Below, in pieces: positions 23,101 to 35,110 of a stretch of 64,000 nucleotides of DNA. This DNA comes from Odiellus spinosus. Lineage: Eukaryota; Arthropoda; Arachnida; Opiliones; Phalangiidae. The DNA is taken from assembly GCA_963920705.1 (NCBI GenBank), contig OY987236.1, forward strand, positions 10,712,190 to 10,776,189, read 5' to 3'. Position 1 is the stretch's first letter. The number at the start of each line of letters is the position of its first letter. The notes beneath the pieces were generated by a model. The model was not told where the DNA came from and searched no databases. It saw only the letters and a program-made list of their open reading frames with translations. A program made the translations under genes and the position numbers.

Positions 23101-24094
23101 TAGGGCGCGGATAATGTTATGTTTTGAGGATTTGACTGATTCCGACCTGGTTTTTTCCTCGTAATTAGTTACGTAAATTATAATTATATCGTTTAAATGT
23201 CTTTTAACGAGAAAAAAACCCGGTTATAATCAACCAAATACTCCAAATTATACCTTATTGGCCCCCTATGGAGATTAACGTGGCAAAATATGATTTTAAA
23301 ATATTTTATTTTGACAAAACCGATAAACGGATTGGTCTCAACTCGCTTTAATGGAAATAGGACCCCGAAAGGAACCGAAATCCACCAAAAAAAGTTCCAG
23401 ATTCGAAACTTTATTTTTGCTCATTTTCGAAAAAACCAAAAAAGTGAAAATGAAGTTTTGAAGTTTTCGCGGATTTCAAAAATGTCAAAAATAAAGTTTC
23501 GAATCTGGAACTTTTTTTGGTGGCTTTCGATCGCTTTTGGGGTCCTATTTCCATTAAAGCGAGATGAGACCAATCAGTTCATTAGTTTTATCAAAATAAA
23601 ATATTTAAAATCCAGATTCGCCATGTAAATCCCCATAGGGCGCGGGTAATGTTTTGTTTTGAGGATTTGACTGATTCTGACCTGGTTTTTCCTCGTAATT
23701 AGTTACGTTAATTATAATTATATCGTTTAAATGTCTTTTAACGAGAAAAAACCCGGGTAAAATCAACCAAATACTCCAAATAATACCTTTATTATTACCA
23801 AAAGGGGATAGAAAGTAACTGGATAAGGATAATCAGTACTCGAGTCATGAAACAACTTCGTTATTTGTTACTCTTTTATATTAACGCGTTCTGAAATCTT
23901 TGTGTAAATAATACCATGGTGACCAGACTTCCTATATTTCCTTTTTTTCCTATATTTTCAATGCCTTCCTATATAAACCGAAGGTTTGCCCCTATATTTG
24001 CCTATTTTTTCACTTTTTCCGGTTATCAGGTTATTAATTTATAAATAAAAGTATATTTTCAAATTTCTCAAAAATATAAAATTCCCACCAAAGG
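20149..24094. mobile_element. 3.9-kb inverted-repeat element carrying a tandem palindromic satellite
   Basis: Arms of about 360 bp, starting CCTTTGGTGGGAATTTTATA at 20149 and ending with the complement at 24094, enclose six tandem units. The arms share TCTGGTCACCATGG and GACTCGAGTACTGATTATCC in inverted orientation. No transposase was found inside. The structure looks like a large non-autonomous TIR element whose centre has been amplified as a satellite. Confidence 0.8.
20508..23730. repeat. Six tandem ~535-bp palindromic units
   Basis: Unit boundaries at ATTTAAATGTC-type sequence fall near 20508, 21061, 21596, 22131, 22663, 23197 and 23731, periods 535, 535, 532, 534 and 534. Each unit is itself an inverted repeat centred on a CAAAAAAGTGAAAATGAAG-like loop; arms include TCGCTTTAATGGAAATAGG and its complement. 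The first unit is close to a perfect palindrome over about 275 bp per arm; later units differ between their outer halves. The 143-codon open frames repeated in units 2-4 follow from near identity of the copies and resemble no protein I know, so they are not called genes. Confidence 0.9.
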
Positions 24095-24105
24095 GGCAAG
24101 GTTTC

Positions 24106-24455
24106 CGATAACCCACCCCCACCATATAACGATGGTTTTGAACTAATTAGGACCTGGGGAGTTCAGAAAAAATACTTAAAAAATCTTCAACCATCGGAAG
24201 TTTGAGAAAAACGCATTTCAAAATTTGAAGTTTGCATGTTAAATCCCATAGATTCTAACCCAACCCAACCTAAAATAAACCCAACCTAACCCAATCCAAC
24301 CAATTGCGCATTCTATGGGATTTTAGCATGGGAATTTCAAATTTTCAAATACGTTTTTCTCAAACTTCCGGTGGTCGGAGATTTTTTCTGAACTTCCCAG
24401 GTCCTAAATAGTCTATAACCATCGTTATTTAGTGGGGGGTCGGTTAACGGAAATG
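24106..24455. repeat. Fold-back element with telomere-like centre
   Basis: Arms of roughly 150 bp, from GATAACCCACCCCCACCA to GTGGGGGGTCGGTTAAC, are imperfect inverted copies (TTTGAGAAAAACGCATTTCA pairs with its complement). The centre at about 24258-24303 is CCAACCTAA-like. Confidence 0.7.
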
Positions 24456-24464
24456 TCCCCTGAT

Positions 24465-24870
24465 TGATATTTTCATTCTAAGTTTTAATAATGAAAACGA
24501 AAATGAATTGAAATAAGATAAATTTGTAAACATGTATTGAAAATGGGCTAGTAAGTTCGAAGGCTTACTGTTATTCTTAACCTCGTTAATTAATACTCTA
24601 CTATATTATAACGTCCGAAATATTCTATCTCAGTAGATAGGTATAAACCCCGTTAAAATTACAAATTTATTTTATTTCAATTCCTTTTGGTTTCAATAAG
24701 AAAACTTGGAACTAAATAAGCGATCACATCTCGTTATAAAAATCCACCAAAATTCAATTTCAATAAAAACGGGAAACGTCGAATCATAATTGATCATTTT
24801 TGGGCTCCCTCTCGCCATCTATCGAGGTCGGGCCGAAAAACGCTAAGCCTTTTTTGACTAATTTCAAAAA
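24465..24870 (+). repeat. Repeat family K, direct copies
   Basis: 24468-24525 directly repeats 19772-19845, and 24655-24870 is the inverted form of 19480-19850, ending GGGCTCCCTCTCGCCATC. Mixed orientation implies repeated insertion or rearrangement. Confidence 0.5.
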
Positions 24871-26090
24871 TGAGTTGGCAGTTGGGCCTTATATTTTCGA
24901 GTTATTTACTTATTCACGGGTTTAACCTTTAATTAAGTTCAGTTTTAATTACTATCGTATTCGCGAAAGGTCAACATTAATTGAAGTTATATAAAGCAAC
25001 AAATTACAATAAATATAAAAGAATTCATATGCCTTGCATTTTCCATATTCTGAAATTTCATTCCAAAGTAGAAACGCTCTTACCATCTAGCGGTAAATAA
25101 TATTAAAAACGGTAAATCGTAAATTCAAATTCGAAATTTAATCATAAATCAATTTAACGTTTATTTAGACGTAATAGTTGAAATGGGCTTCAATTAAAAT
25201 AAATAGTGACTATGCATAAACATTTAAACTATTATTTATTAAACTCCAAAGATAGGAACTATGTTTTAAAGCGGAGTGATTAATTTTTGAAACGTGTCTT
25301 CTGCAATGTTTTTGGCAAAGGCTGCGCGAACCGCGAACATGTGGTAGACATCATCGCTTATGGAGTTACATAATTTATTCGGCCGGCCTAATATCAGATA
25401 ATTGCGACTGTAATAATCGAAATTGTTATTGTGTCACATGTAGGAATATTCAATTATCAAGAATCTAGAAAGGAACCCGAAAATCTGTCGGTAATTAGTT
25501 TGTAATCGTCAGCTAAAGCAAGATGTGTTTTGGTGTCTCATTACCTGCCCTGGATTCGAGAATCTTCGGCCTTGTCATTTGTGTAATCGCGTTAAGTCGT
25601 CCGCGAGTTGTGAAGTTCGAGTAATTATCTACAACTATTGCGCGTCGTAAATGGATTAATGATATTTTGTGATCATATTAGAACAGGATTAAAAACGTGG
25701 AGCTCATGTTCCGAGGATGTTTTCATCTCTAAGGTGAGTCAATGATTTCTGTTTTTTAACGCAAATGCAATTGAAATTTAGTCTTGTATGTAATAGTGGG
25801 AGTGGATATTGTTCTAAAGCCTAAAATGTAGTATATTGCAAAGTTGTGTTTTCAGTCATGACATTTTTGTTTCGTAAACTGCAATGTTTATTGCCAAGAA
25901 TTTATTAATATCAAGAAAGAATAGAAGTATTGCAGTATAACATTTATCCTTTCTGCTGAGCTCTAGGAACTATTCAGAGATATTAGATTATATTTACTAA
26001 ATATGGAAATGCATGTGGGCTGCTTCCACCCACTCATCTTAATCCTAGGTTGTTTTGTTATTATTTTATTAAACGATAAATTTATGGGAT
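24871..26090. other. No confident gene; possible 5' exon end at 25733
   Basis: A slightly CpG-richer patch (25340-25735) ends CTCTAAG|GTGAGT, a strong donor. An ATG at 25717 would give only six codons before it. This could be a mostly untranslated first exon on the plus strand, but no downstream exon is recognisable. Confidence 0.2.
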
Positions 26091-27000
26091 CTAAATTTTT
26101 ATGAAAACCTAGTTGGTTGCATATCGCCATGTATGTTATTTAACGTATTTGATCGATTTTGATTAGGCTTTTTCGTCATGATTTAGTTACGTAAATTTAT
26201 TTAGATTATATCTAAAGAATCGAAATTAAGCTTAGCAGATTTTGCGTGAATCGCGGGATCATTAAGCTTTGCTGACAGTTAACTCTAAATTTTCGAACGC
26301 AACTTTCCTGGTTCATTTAAAGTCCGAATTACCATGTTCTTATTTTATAAGTCAATTTTAAAATCGGTCTAGAACCTTCAGGGAGTGTAGAAAAGTATTA
26401 TAAAATATTAGAAATTTGTTAATAATTTCGGTGAATGACCTTTAAAAGTTGGTTAAAAATGTCAGAATCCTTTCATTGGTCAAAACGTTTTTAAATGGTC
26501 TAAAATTTATTTAATTGGCTTATATTTACATTTTTACTACTATTCAAAATAATAACTTCCTAAATAAACCATAATCTCAGGTATAAAGCCCTTTAAATTT
26601 AAAATTTCAATTAATTTTCGTGTTCAATATTTAAACTCGCTATAAAAGAAATATATCTCATTTTCATCTAAAAATCCAAACTTCACTTTCAAATCAATCC
26701 AACCTCGAAACCTAAACTTGTCATTTTCGCTGTATTTCGGGCTCCCTCTCGCCATCTATCGGCAGCGGCGGCGGCGCGCCAAAAGCTAAGCCTTTTTTGA
26801 CGAATTTCAAGAACGAGTTAGACCCAACGTGACAATGTCAGAATCTCCGTCCGTCCTCGTCCAAAAATGTTTATAATTTCGCGATTTAAGTCCCCAACTA
26901 ATGCGTCTTAATGTTAATTACGAATGTAATCGTTAAAATTAATCGTGAAACGGGAAAAATTAGTCGTGATAGTTCCGGATTGTTCCACCGATATTGTTAG
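26090..27000 (+). repeat. Diverged 535-bp-unit relative followed by family K
   Basis: 26170-26215 resembles the unit edge (TTAGTTACGTAAAT); 26600-26830 repeats the 24655-24870 sequence including CTCCCTCTCGCCATCTATCG. 26890-27010 is the inverted form of 19270-19390. The compound arrangement recurs on both sides of the central 3.9-kb element. Confidence 0.5.
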
Positions 27001-27299
27001 TTTAAATTATAATGTCGGCGTTCTCAGTCGATGCCTATGAGGATTATTAATTTCGAGGGATTTTAGAATTGGTGTAAAAGGTAAATCAGTTTCTATTCCT
27101 TATTTACGATAAGTTTTAATTAATAATGCATTCGAGAAAGTGTATTCTAAGCCATTAAGACTATTTAATTTGCCATAGTAATATATATATATTTACTTAT
27201 TATGAAAGGGGAAACAAGGCCGGGGCAAATCCGATTTTTAGGCTAAATTTTCAATAATTAAACTAATTTAATGATACAAACGCAACCACTTGTGAAAAA

Positions 27300-27372
27300 G
27301 ATGTCGAGTCCCGGGCGGGATTTGAACCCATAATCTTCCGCTTACAACGCTGCCGCTCTATAGGTAGTGGTT
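27300..27372 (-). ncRNA. tRNA-like sequence (SINE head or pseudogene)
   Basis: On the minus strand TATAGAGCGGCAGCGTTGTAA is followed by GGGTTCAAATCCCGCCCGGG, a good B box and T arm. TTGTAA resembles a tRNA-Thr(TGT) anticodon loop. The 5' acceptor strand complementary to CCGGGAC is absent, so it is not a working tRNA. Confidence 0.5.
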
Positions 27373-27432
27373 TAAAATCCTCCTCTGAATCAACATTTTT
27401 CTCACGGGTTGCTGCATTTTTAACATCTAACG

Positions 27433-29275
27433 GGTACTAGCATAGCCTCCTCGATCACGCGCTTCGGCTGCGCTCGCGCTATAGAAGCCCCGGCAATCGG
27501 CCGAAAATCGCGAATAAATGAATTCTCGAGATTTACAAAACTCCCCCAAACTGATGCACGTCTCAAAGGGGGGAAACTGACCAAATTTGAAGGGTTTTGC
27601 CCTTTTCAGGTCTTTAATGATTTTTAAAAGCCACAATTAAAATACATGTTTTGCAAATTAGTTTATTTTATCTCCCTAACTAGGTTTCATAATTTTAGGG
27701 TGATTAGTTTTTAAGTAAAAAATTAAATATCAACGTAAGATTGTAGCGTGTGCAAACCTTTACCGCGTACAATTTGGTGCTTCAACCATTAACTCGGGTA
27801 AGTTTTGAAATTTTGGGAGAGAAGTTTTCCTGCCATTTTCCAAATGCCATACGTACTTATTTAACTATAATGATAATAGATTAGTGTTAATCTACTCTCA
27901 TTATAGTTAAATAACTATGTATGGCGTTTTGAAAACGGCAAAAAAACTTCTCTCCCAAAATTTCACAACTTACACGCTACCACCTTACATTGATAATTAA
28001 TTTTTAATTTAAATTTATCACCCTAAAATTACGAAATCTGGTTAGGGAAATATTTCGCCTTACAACCCTAGATTAGATTAAATAACTAGGTTTGGAAAAA
28101 ATGTTGTTTGGGGCAATCTTATATTGGTATAGTTTTATAAATATATTTTTTACAACATATTGATACTACTACTATCTGATCATAGGTTAAGATGGTGGTG
28201 AATGTTTTAAATTTAAAGAGAATCTCAAATTATTTGGGGACTCTCATTTCACAATGCTATTGTTTACGAAAATATTAAGGGATTTCTTACAAGTTAGTGT
28301 ACAATAATGTGATGTACTACTAGGAAATAAATACCCATCATAGAGCTCTCAAAATTTTTAGACAACTGTATCCTACGAAAAGACAAGAGAAGACCGCCGT
28401 ATTTAGATTTTCGCGCCGAAACAGGGAAGAGTGGTTTGAAAACAGAGTTGTCCCGAATAGACGATAACATAAATTCCGACTACGTCTCAACCTTGAAAAA
28501 ATGTCCCATCTTTCGTATAAACGTGTTCTATTTAACGGCTCTTTTTGTTAGTTTCAAGGTTGGAAAAATTATAGAAAATCCTATATTTTGTACCAGCCTT
28601 GAAAAAAGGGACCATCTTCAATACAAACGGGTGCTTTTTAACGGTTCTTTTATTCGTTTCCAAGATTATTTTATAATAAGGCCTATTACCCGGCTTCAAA
28701 ATTTAGTTATTTCTCTCTCTTATCAATTCTCACAATTGCAACCTTATTAATTTCAACACTTGTTTTTGAGTAAAACAGTATATTGTCATAGAATAAAAAT
28801 CAAATCAGAGGGTGAAATTAGAATATAAGTTTATAAATAGCATCTACAGCGTGACTGCAGTGCCTGTGTTAATGGATCAAGGCTTTAGATTTAAAAAGAA
28901 CCCCGCGCAATAGGTGAAAACCGCAAAAAGATCCGTCAGTAAAGAAAAATAATAGGTTCGCTAGTTTCAACAATTATTAACGCCAAATCTGTAATTCTCT
29001 AAGGCTTGGAATTAATTTGTAAATTATCCGTACGTACTTAATTAGATGTGGTTAAAAAATCAGGAAGCTGGAGCGTAAATTTAAAACTTTAGACAAGAAT
29101 TTGTTTCTCCCCTCGACTTTTCCCCCCTACATTTTAGTGCTTTTTCGCGCCGTCTTTTGGGGGAGTTTTAATTTCCCATTTATTCTCTCAAACACATGTT
29201 AATTTTTTTCTTTGCCGGGGCTTCTATAGCGCGAGCGCAGCCGAAGCGCGTGATCGAGGAGGCTATGGTACTAGA
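27433..29275. mobile_element. 1.84-kb element with ~60-bp terminal inverted repeats
   Basis: Left end TACTAGCATAGCCTCCTC and right end GAGGAGGCTATGGTACTA are inverted, and the match runs on through GATCACGCGCTTCGGCTGCG to CTATAGAAGCCCCGGC with almost no mismatch. No transposase was found. Inside are a nested palindrome (27672-28049) and two ~110-bp direct repeats around 28490-28670 beginning CCTTGAAAAAA; the 104-codon frame there is made of those repeats. Confidence 0.8.
27672..28049. repeat. Nested palindromic element
   Basis: Inverted arms from TCCCTAACTAGG to CCTAAAATTACGAAATCTGG meet at TAATAGATTAGTGTTAATCT near 27890. The inner arms (TTTTGGGAGAGAAGTTTT and complement) are strongest; the outer parts are degenerate. 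Confidence 0.7.
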
Positions 29276-29339
29276 CAACCCAAAATTTGGTTAGTTAATG
29301 TCATCTTATACACAATTTGATTATATTTAATTGAAAGTA

Positions 29340-29690
29340 GTAAGCGAGTATTTTATATAACCTGGAAAAGTCATGGAATTTGAAAATGGGCCCAAAAAGT
29401 CAGGAAAATTAAATATTTCATTACGGGTCAAGGAAATATTTATGATAGGTTGGCCTTTAAATTGTAATAATTATTTTAAGGTGAAAATATTCGCCCAAAG
29501 CTTCACTTTATTCTCATATTCGAAGCAAACTATTTACACTAATTGATAGACAGTCAAACCACATACAGAAAAGTTTTGTATTGCCAACACCTCGCGTGTG
29601 AAATATTAAATGTTGGCTAGGGAAATTATTTAGAAATGGTCAGGAAAAACCTGGAAATGTCTGAATAACATTAAGAGTATAGCCATGGTA
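29340..29690. repeat. Degenerate TIR fragment with AGTCAGGAAAA motifs
   Basis: CCTGGAAAAGTCATGGAATT at the left and GGTCAGGAAAAACCTGG at the right. The same motif occurs at the centre of 33507-33880. Widely seen as ends of DNA transposons; superfamily not assigned here. Confidence 0.4.
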
Positions 29691-29699
29691 ATTAATTTC

Positions 29700-30378
29700 A
29701 AATCAGTAAACGCGATAAATAAAAACAAAATATACTGTTTTTGCATTTAAGTGGGCCCAAGCCCATCCGTAAAATAGAATAGTATAGAAGAAAAAAATCC
29801 AATAAAGCCAGAGGAAAACGAGAAAAATGACAAAAGTGATGGCGCGTGCGCGATTGGCGCCAAATAACGTAGTAGTCGGGTAGGAGAGTGTGAGATAGAG
29901 AGAGAGGAAAACCTGGAGGAGGATGATCCCGGGGCCCATAAGATCTTTCCATCCTCGCGGATGTAGAGTGAATTTACAAAACGCTTTTCGCGCGGGCGTG
30001 GGATCATCTAAAAACCTTTTTGAGCACTGCCAAAAATAGGAGAAAAACTAAAAAAACAAAATTACTTAAAAGAAAATGAACTCGAAGAAGTGTTAAAATA
30101 ATAAATTGTAGGCGGTGAAATGTCCGCCACGAAGATGTACCGTTAAAAAGAGTGGGAGGAATTTTGGGAGATAAGCGCGGGAAAAACTCGTGGGAGAAAA
30201 ACATACACACAGAGAGAGAGAGAGGGTTAAAATATTGTGTTTACAAATTTTTGCGCGGGATAAGTTTCCGGGTTTAGTAGCTCAGCGGTGGTCGTAATTC
30301 GGCTTTAAATCTCGCGCGAACTTTCTTTAAAGTAAAACGAAAGCTACATGTTCGGTAATAAGAAGAAGAAAGGAAAGG
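29700..30378 (+). promoter_or_regulatory. CpG-richer patch, possible promoter and 5' UTR
   Basis: Contrasts with the AT-rich surroundings: several CGCG and GCGC sites, a GA-repeat at 30211-30225, and no repeat copy elsewhere in the window. It leads into the candidate exon below. Start site and length are not defined. Confidence 0.3.
30348..30378 (+). CDS. Candidate first coding exon (MFGNKKKKGK...)
   Basis: ATG at 30348 followed by Phe-Gly-Asn, four Lys, Gly and Lys, then G|GTGAGT, a consensus donor with the exon in phase 1. A short lysine-rich start of this kind occurs at the N-terminus of several cytoplasmic proteins, for example group II p21-activated kinases, but ten residues cannot identify a family. 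No matching second exon was found downstream, so the gene would need an intron reaching beyond this window, or the call is chance. Confidence 0.35.
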
Positions 30379-30858
30379 GTGAGTTCTTGAAATCCTTTTT
30401 CATACGTTTATATCCGGATAACGCGTGTTTTGCGACTAGGAACTTTTTGTCAAGTTTGCATTGAGTAATAAGGTATCACGCAGCAGGGATATAATATACG
30501 ACACTAATCAAAACGATTTTTATTAGAAAAAACGAGGAAATTAGCGCCAGTCTAAATTTGCGGGTGGTTAATTACATCGACCTTTGTTGGTGGTGGTTGT
30601 TCGCCACTCCTATATCTTAAATTTGAACTGTTAATGATTTATAATCCTCCATAACGCCTCTAAATTAAGCAAGTACATTTTGTCACTTTTCTTATGGCTT
30701 ACCTGGGAAACAGCAAAGTACAGAAGGAAAGCCAACAATTCAGGGGAAGTTGGCTAGATTGTTATTATACCCAATTAAAGGCTCGTTTTAATCAGCGATT
30801 TGCTCGATAAATTTTCATGTTAGCGATAAATTAATGAAAGTAGTAATTAACAAGCAGC

Positions 30859-31398
30859 AATCTCGGAATCGGATATCCATTATCTTCTGTTATTCGTATA
30901 TTTTCAGAGATTTTATTTTCGGATAAATTGTTTGTAACTAAAAATTGAAATTTGTATATTCGCGTAATACTAATTGTTAAATGTATAAGGTTTACCCGAA
31001 GATAAGTGTTTGGCGCTTTATCTACAAACAAATTACTCGTTTTCAAACGTATAACAATGGATAAGAAAATTCACGTTTCCAGAATTAGTCTCAAATATAA
31101 GAAAAATATTTCAAATTGACTTTTAATTTGAAGAATATAAATAAAACAACGAAACTAAGATTTTAAATCATCTTTCTATTCATTATTTTTCACTAAAATA
31201 AATTTAAAATTTTTTTATCCGAACGTATAGCGCGGATAATATTCTAAGATATATTTTTGGGATAAAAACGGATATGGATTATGTTTTTTACATTATTTCC
31301 GAATGAAAAATAGTCTATTTTTAATCAAACAAATAATATACATCAGAATTTAGTAGATTTTATCCAATTAATAAAAATTATACGAATTCCGAGCTCTA
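30859..31398. mobile_element. hAT-like MITE, copy B
   Basis: Same internal sequence as 12425-12967, direct orientation. The left end is degenerate (ATCTCGGAATCGG); the right end GAATTCCGAGCTCTA is intact. No target duplication survives. Confidence 0.75.
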
Positions 31399-32264
31399 CA
31401 GGTATCTGTTTTACTTTGAATTTCTAATTTTAAACAACTGAAATTCAAAAACAAATAAATCCAAAATTACGCTAATTTCGAACTTTAAAACTTATTAGCT
31501 TAGCAGCCTGCATTCCCTCCAACTAATAAATAAATAAATAAGACCTTTTATAAAAAGTTTAAATCATAACTTAAAAGATAAATTTAAATTTCACTTTTTA
31601 TTTATTGTAAATTAAATTATTAAATTCCCTTACACGCCCTTCAACAAAAAAATTCTCTAATTGAAAAATAATGAACACCCCGAATAATTGTATTTCTAAA
31701 ACATCAGCGAGAAAAAACCCATTATCCCCGAATAAAAGGAAAATAATTTAAGAACTTCAAAAGTTCAATTTGGCATTCGCGTCCCACCGCGAAAAAAAGG
31801 TTCAACGGAACGAGAATAATTTGTACATGTACCATTATCGGTCACCATGGTAACCGAACTTTAAGATGGCAAATTAATCACGAATTCGCAGAGCGTGACC
31901 ATAGTAGAGTCAACCCAGCAGGAAGGCTTATAATAAAACTTAAAGGACTAATCTCACGAAAAATTATTTTTTCCAAATAATAAGAAAGTTTAATTCTTCC
32001 CTCTTTTCGGTGCACTACTTTAATCAGATTAGTTGAGATTATATTAAGTTAATTAAAAATTTTTAATCTCGTCTAAAACCCAGACGCAAAAGGTTTAGAC
32101 TGATCAATTAAATATAGAAATACAATTTCGAAAAGTTAGACTTTAAAGCTATAAGATGATAGGGAAACAATTTTATCTTCATTTGGTCGTGATTAATTCT
32201 GTTTAATCGATTTTATAATCTTTTAATCTAGATTAATTCGGTTTAATTATTGTTTAGTCTTGAT
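31399..32264. other. No gene seen
   Basis: AT-rich. 32170-32260, continuing after the next element at 32803, holds short degenerate repeats of GATTAATTCGGTTTAAT. Confidence 0.5.
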
Positions 32265-32802
32265 TAGAGCTCGGAATTTGTATAATTTTTTTTAATTGGA
32301 TAAAATCTAATAAATTATGATGTATATTATCTGTTGATTAAAAATAGGCTAGTTTTCATTCGAGTTAACTTATTCGGAGATAAAGTAAAAAAACATAATC
32401 TATATCCGTTTTTATCCAAAAATGGCCTTATCTTAGAATATTATCCGCGTTATACGTTCGGATAAAAAAATTCAAAATTTATTTTAGTGAAAAATAACGA
32501 ATAAAAAGATGATTTAAAATCTTAGTTTCGTTGTTTTATTTATATTCTTCAAATTAAAAGTCAATTTGAAGTATTTTTCTTATATTTTAGACTAATTCTG
32601 GAAATTTTTTTATCCATGTTATACGTTTGAATACGAGTGATTTGTGTGTAGATAAAGCGCCAAACGCTTATCTTCGGCTAAACATTATACATTTAACAAT
32701 TATACGAATATATAAAATTAATTTTTTAGTTACAAACAATTTACCCAAAAATAAAATATCTGAAAATAACAGAAGAGAATGGATATCCGATTCGGAGCTC
32801 TA
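32265..32802. mobile_element. hAT-like MITE, copy C, with perfect 8-bp duplication
   Basis: TAGAGCTCGG at the left and GGAGCTCTA at the right; GTCTTGAT is duplicated at 32257-32264 and 32803-32810. Internal sequence is the inverse of copies A and B. The 8-bp duplication supports hAT ancestry for the family. Confidence 0.85.
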
Positions 32803-33506
32803 GTCTTGATTTAAATTAATTTAATTATGGTTTAATCTTGATTAAATCGATTTAAAGGGAGGGTAAAGAGGAAGATGAAGTGATTTTTATCGATTCTACT
32901 ATTAAAATTAAGACTCCTTTGCGTATTAAAACATTCCTGCCCCACTGTTAACAAACACCTGGATACTAACCCAAACTTTTCGGTATAGGGCGTAGTAGAT
33001 TCTAGGTAGGACAATGCCTATCCTGGCTCCCCTGATAACTGATCCGCTGTCGCTTTGTGTTCAATTAAATTAAAAGTCACTGACCAATTGACCTGAGATT
33101 TTCTCTTTGTAAGTTCCCTGTAGAGCCAGCCAGAAAAATAAGCATTAGGATGAGCCATATATATGTATCGCGAGCCTGTAACCTCTTCAGTCACACGGAC
33201 GATTAGCCGCTGAAACGCGTCCCACTAGGTTCCACCACCCCCAATCTTTTCCCCTCTGATTTATGATAAAACATAATCGCCTTGACAAGACTATAGAACC
33301 CGAACTAGGCCTGGCAAATGAATGAAAAGAACATTCCATCGGATTGTCGTGGAGATGGAAAACGTATAGAATGTTGCCGCTCTACGCTTTCGAAACATCT
33401 TTTAAATGAACTGTATAACCCTCTTGTTCATTATGACCAGTGTAAAGGTCAAGACCCCATCACGTCAACTAACAGTATCTTAACCGTTTATCTTATTTAC
33501 GTACGG

Positions 33507-33880
33507 GGTAGTCCTTTAAATGAAGAATGCAATCTAAAAACGGGTGATTTGTTTATAGATTCCTTATCATTTAAATAGGCCTAATCCAACAGTAAAAATT
33601 TTTAAATACAAATAGTAAACTAGAAATAAATTTAAAACTTACCTGGAGGGTTGCCACAGGTCAGGGAAAAGTCACGGAATTTGAAAATGAACCAAAAAAG
33701 TCAAGGAAAAGTCAGGGAATTTGAAATTTGAAAAAAATCCCGCTAAGCCTATTTTCCGGGTAAGTTTTAAATTTATTTCTAGTGGATTTATTTCAGTGGA
33801 TTAGGCCTATTTAAACAATAAGGAATCGATAAAAAACACTTGTTGTTAGGTTTCATTCTCCTTTTAAAGAACATCTCTAT
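33507..33880. mobile_element. Palindromic MITE, family F, full-length
   Basis: Ends GTCCTTTAAATGAAGAATGC and TTCATTCTCCTTTTAAAGAAC are inverted; arms continue through GGCCTAATCC and AAATAAATTTAAAACTTACC. The centre carries three AAAAGTCANGGAATTTG-type repeats, probably a second element inserted at the loop. The 86-codon frame at 33318-33578 overlaps the left arm and is not called. Confidence 0.75.
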
Positions 33881-34098
33881 ATAAACGTAGGCTAGTGGCC
33901 GGAATGTCAAACTGTACCATCCACTTTGGGGGCCAAAGTTCTATTACTCAATTTAAGTTCATCTTTATTTTTAACAAAGTTGTATTTTAAACCAAAAATT
34001 CCGGTTTTAACCAGGCTGGTATCTTGACTATTACACATGGCAGTTCTTAATTTTCTCGAATCATAAAGTCTAATAGGGATTAACCCATCTTGTAAAGC

Positions 34099-34314
34099 TT
34101 ACGTAAGAACATCATCAAATATAAAATAATGCGTTTCGGAGGACGGAGATTTCATCTTTTCGATCATCATCATTTTTCGCGATGGGGAAAAATGGACCGC
34201 CCGTTGTTTGTTTATCGTCCGTAACGTCGTCAGTCTCTTAAAACCCAACCTCTGCCTTTTTTCATCAGCCATTCTCCGCTTTCGGGAGCTTCCTTCCGCG
34301 AGATGTACTGTCAT
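34099..34314 (-). other. Unassigned open frame, possible exon
   Basis: 71 codons on the minus strand, basic in the first half (RKRR, KRQR), in a patch less AT-rich than its surroundings. The frame closes in TTAC|GTAAGC, which would be a good donor, so it could be a first coding exon. No family recognised; may be chance. Confidence 0.2.
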
Positions 34315-34612
34315 CCCACGAAATCAGTTCACGAAACCAAAAACCGAATGAAGTGACGCTATACGATGTTCCTCGCACGCGAAGAGCGTCTTTAAATTCG
34401 ACCTCGAGTTGACAGCACGCGCGTATAGCTTGGCTTCCGTGTATCTCTAAGTTAATATATCATAGAGATAACCGGGTAGACTAGCTGTCAACACGAGGTG
34501 GAATATGATATAATAAATGCCTTTGAAAGAGAGAGTCAAATCGAAATTAGGCCTTTAAAGGATGAAGACGAGCAATATGTTTGAAACAAAGCATATCAAA
34601 CATTCATAAAAA

Positions 34613-35110
34613 TAGAGCTCGGAATTCGTATAACCTTTGTTAATTGAGTAAGACCATCGTAAGTGGCAATCTAATTTCTTATTCGTGTTAACGTACCAGA
34701 ATGTAATGGTAAACTTTTTATTCAAACTCAGTTGTTATAGGAAATTGATACGTTATACGAGTTATTCATTCGCCGATAAGAAAATTTTAAAGTCAAGTCT
34801 CTTCGCGAATTTTAACCCAAGATCTTGAAGCTTGAATGTAATTTATTCGGTTCCTTTCAATTTAGATTAAAATATAATTATTATATTTCATTCTACACGG
34901 ATTTCGAGAAACATATTTTTATCTTCGCATTATCCGTTTGAATAAACACGTAATTTGTTTATTAATCAAGCTTAAAATTTTATCTCCGACCAATTCGTAT
35001 CCATTTGATACGCGTCTGTTTATATAATTTATCCGAGATTAAAATATCTGAAAAAAAGCTTAGTTATCAATGGATATCTTAATTTATTCATTATCCAATT
35101 CCGAGCTCTA
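34613..35110. mobile_element. hAT-like MITE, diverged copy D
   Basis: TAGAGCTCGGAATTCGTATAA at the left (21-bp end shared with the family apart from the last base) and CAATTCCGAGCTCTA at the right. CATAAAA occurs beside both ends but offset, a probable decayed duplication. The interior is strongly diverged from copies A-C. Confidence 0.65.
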
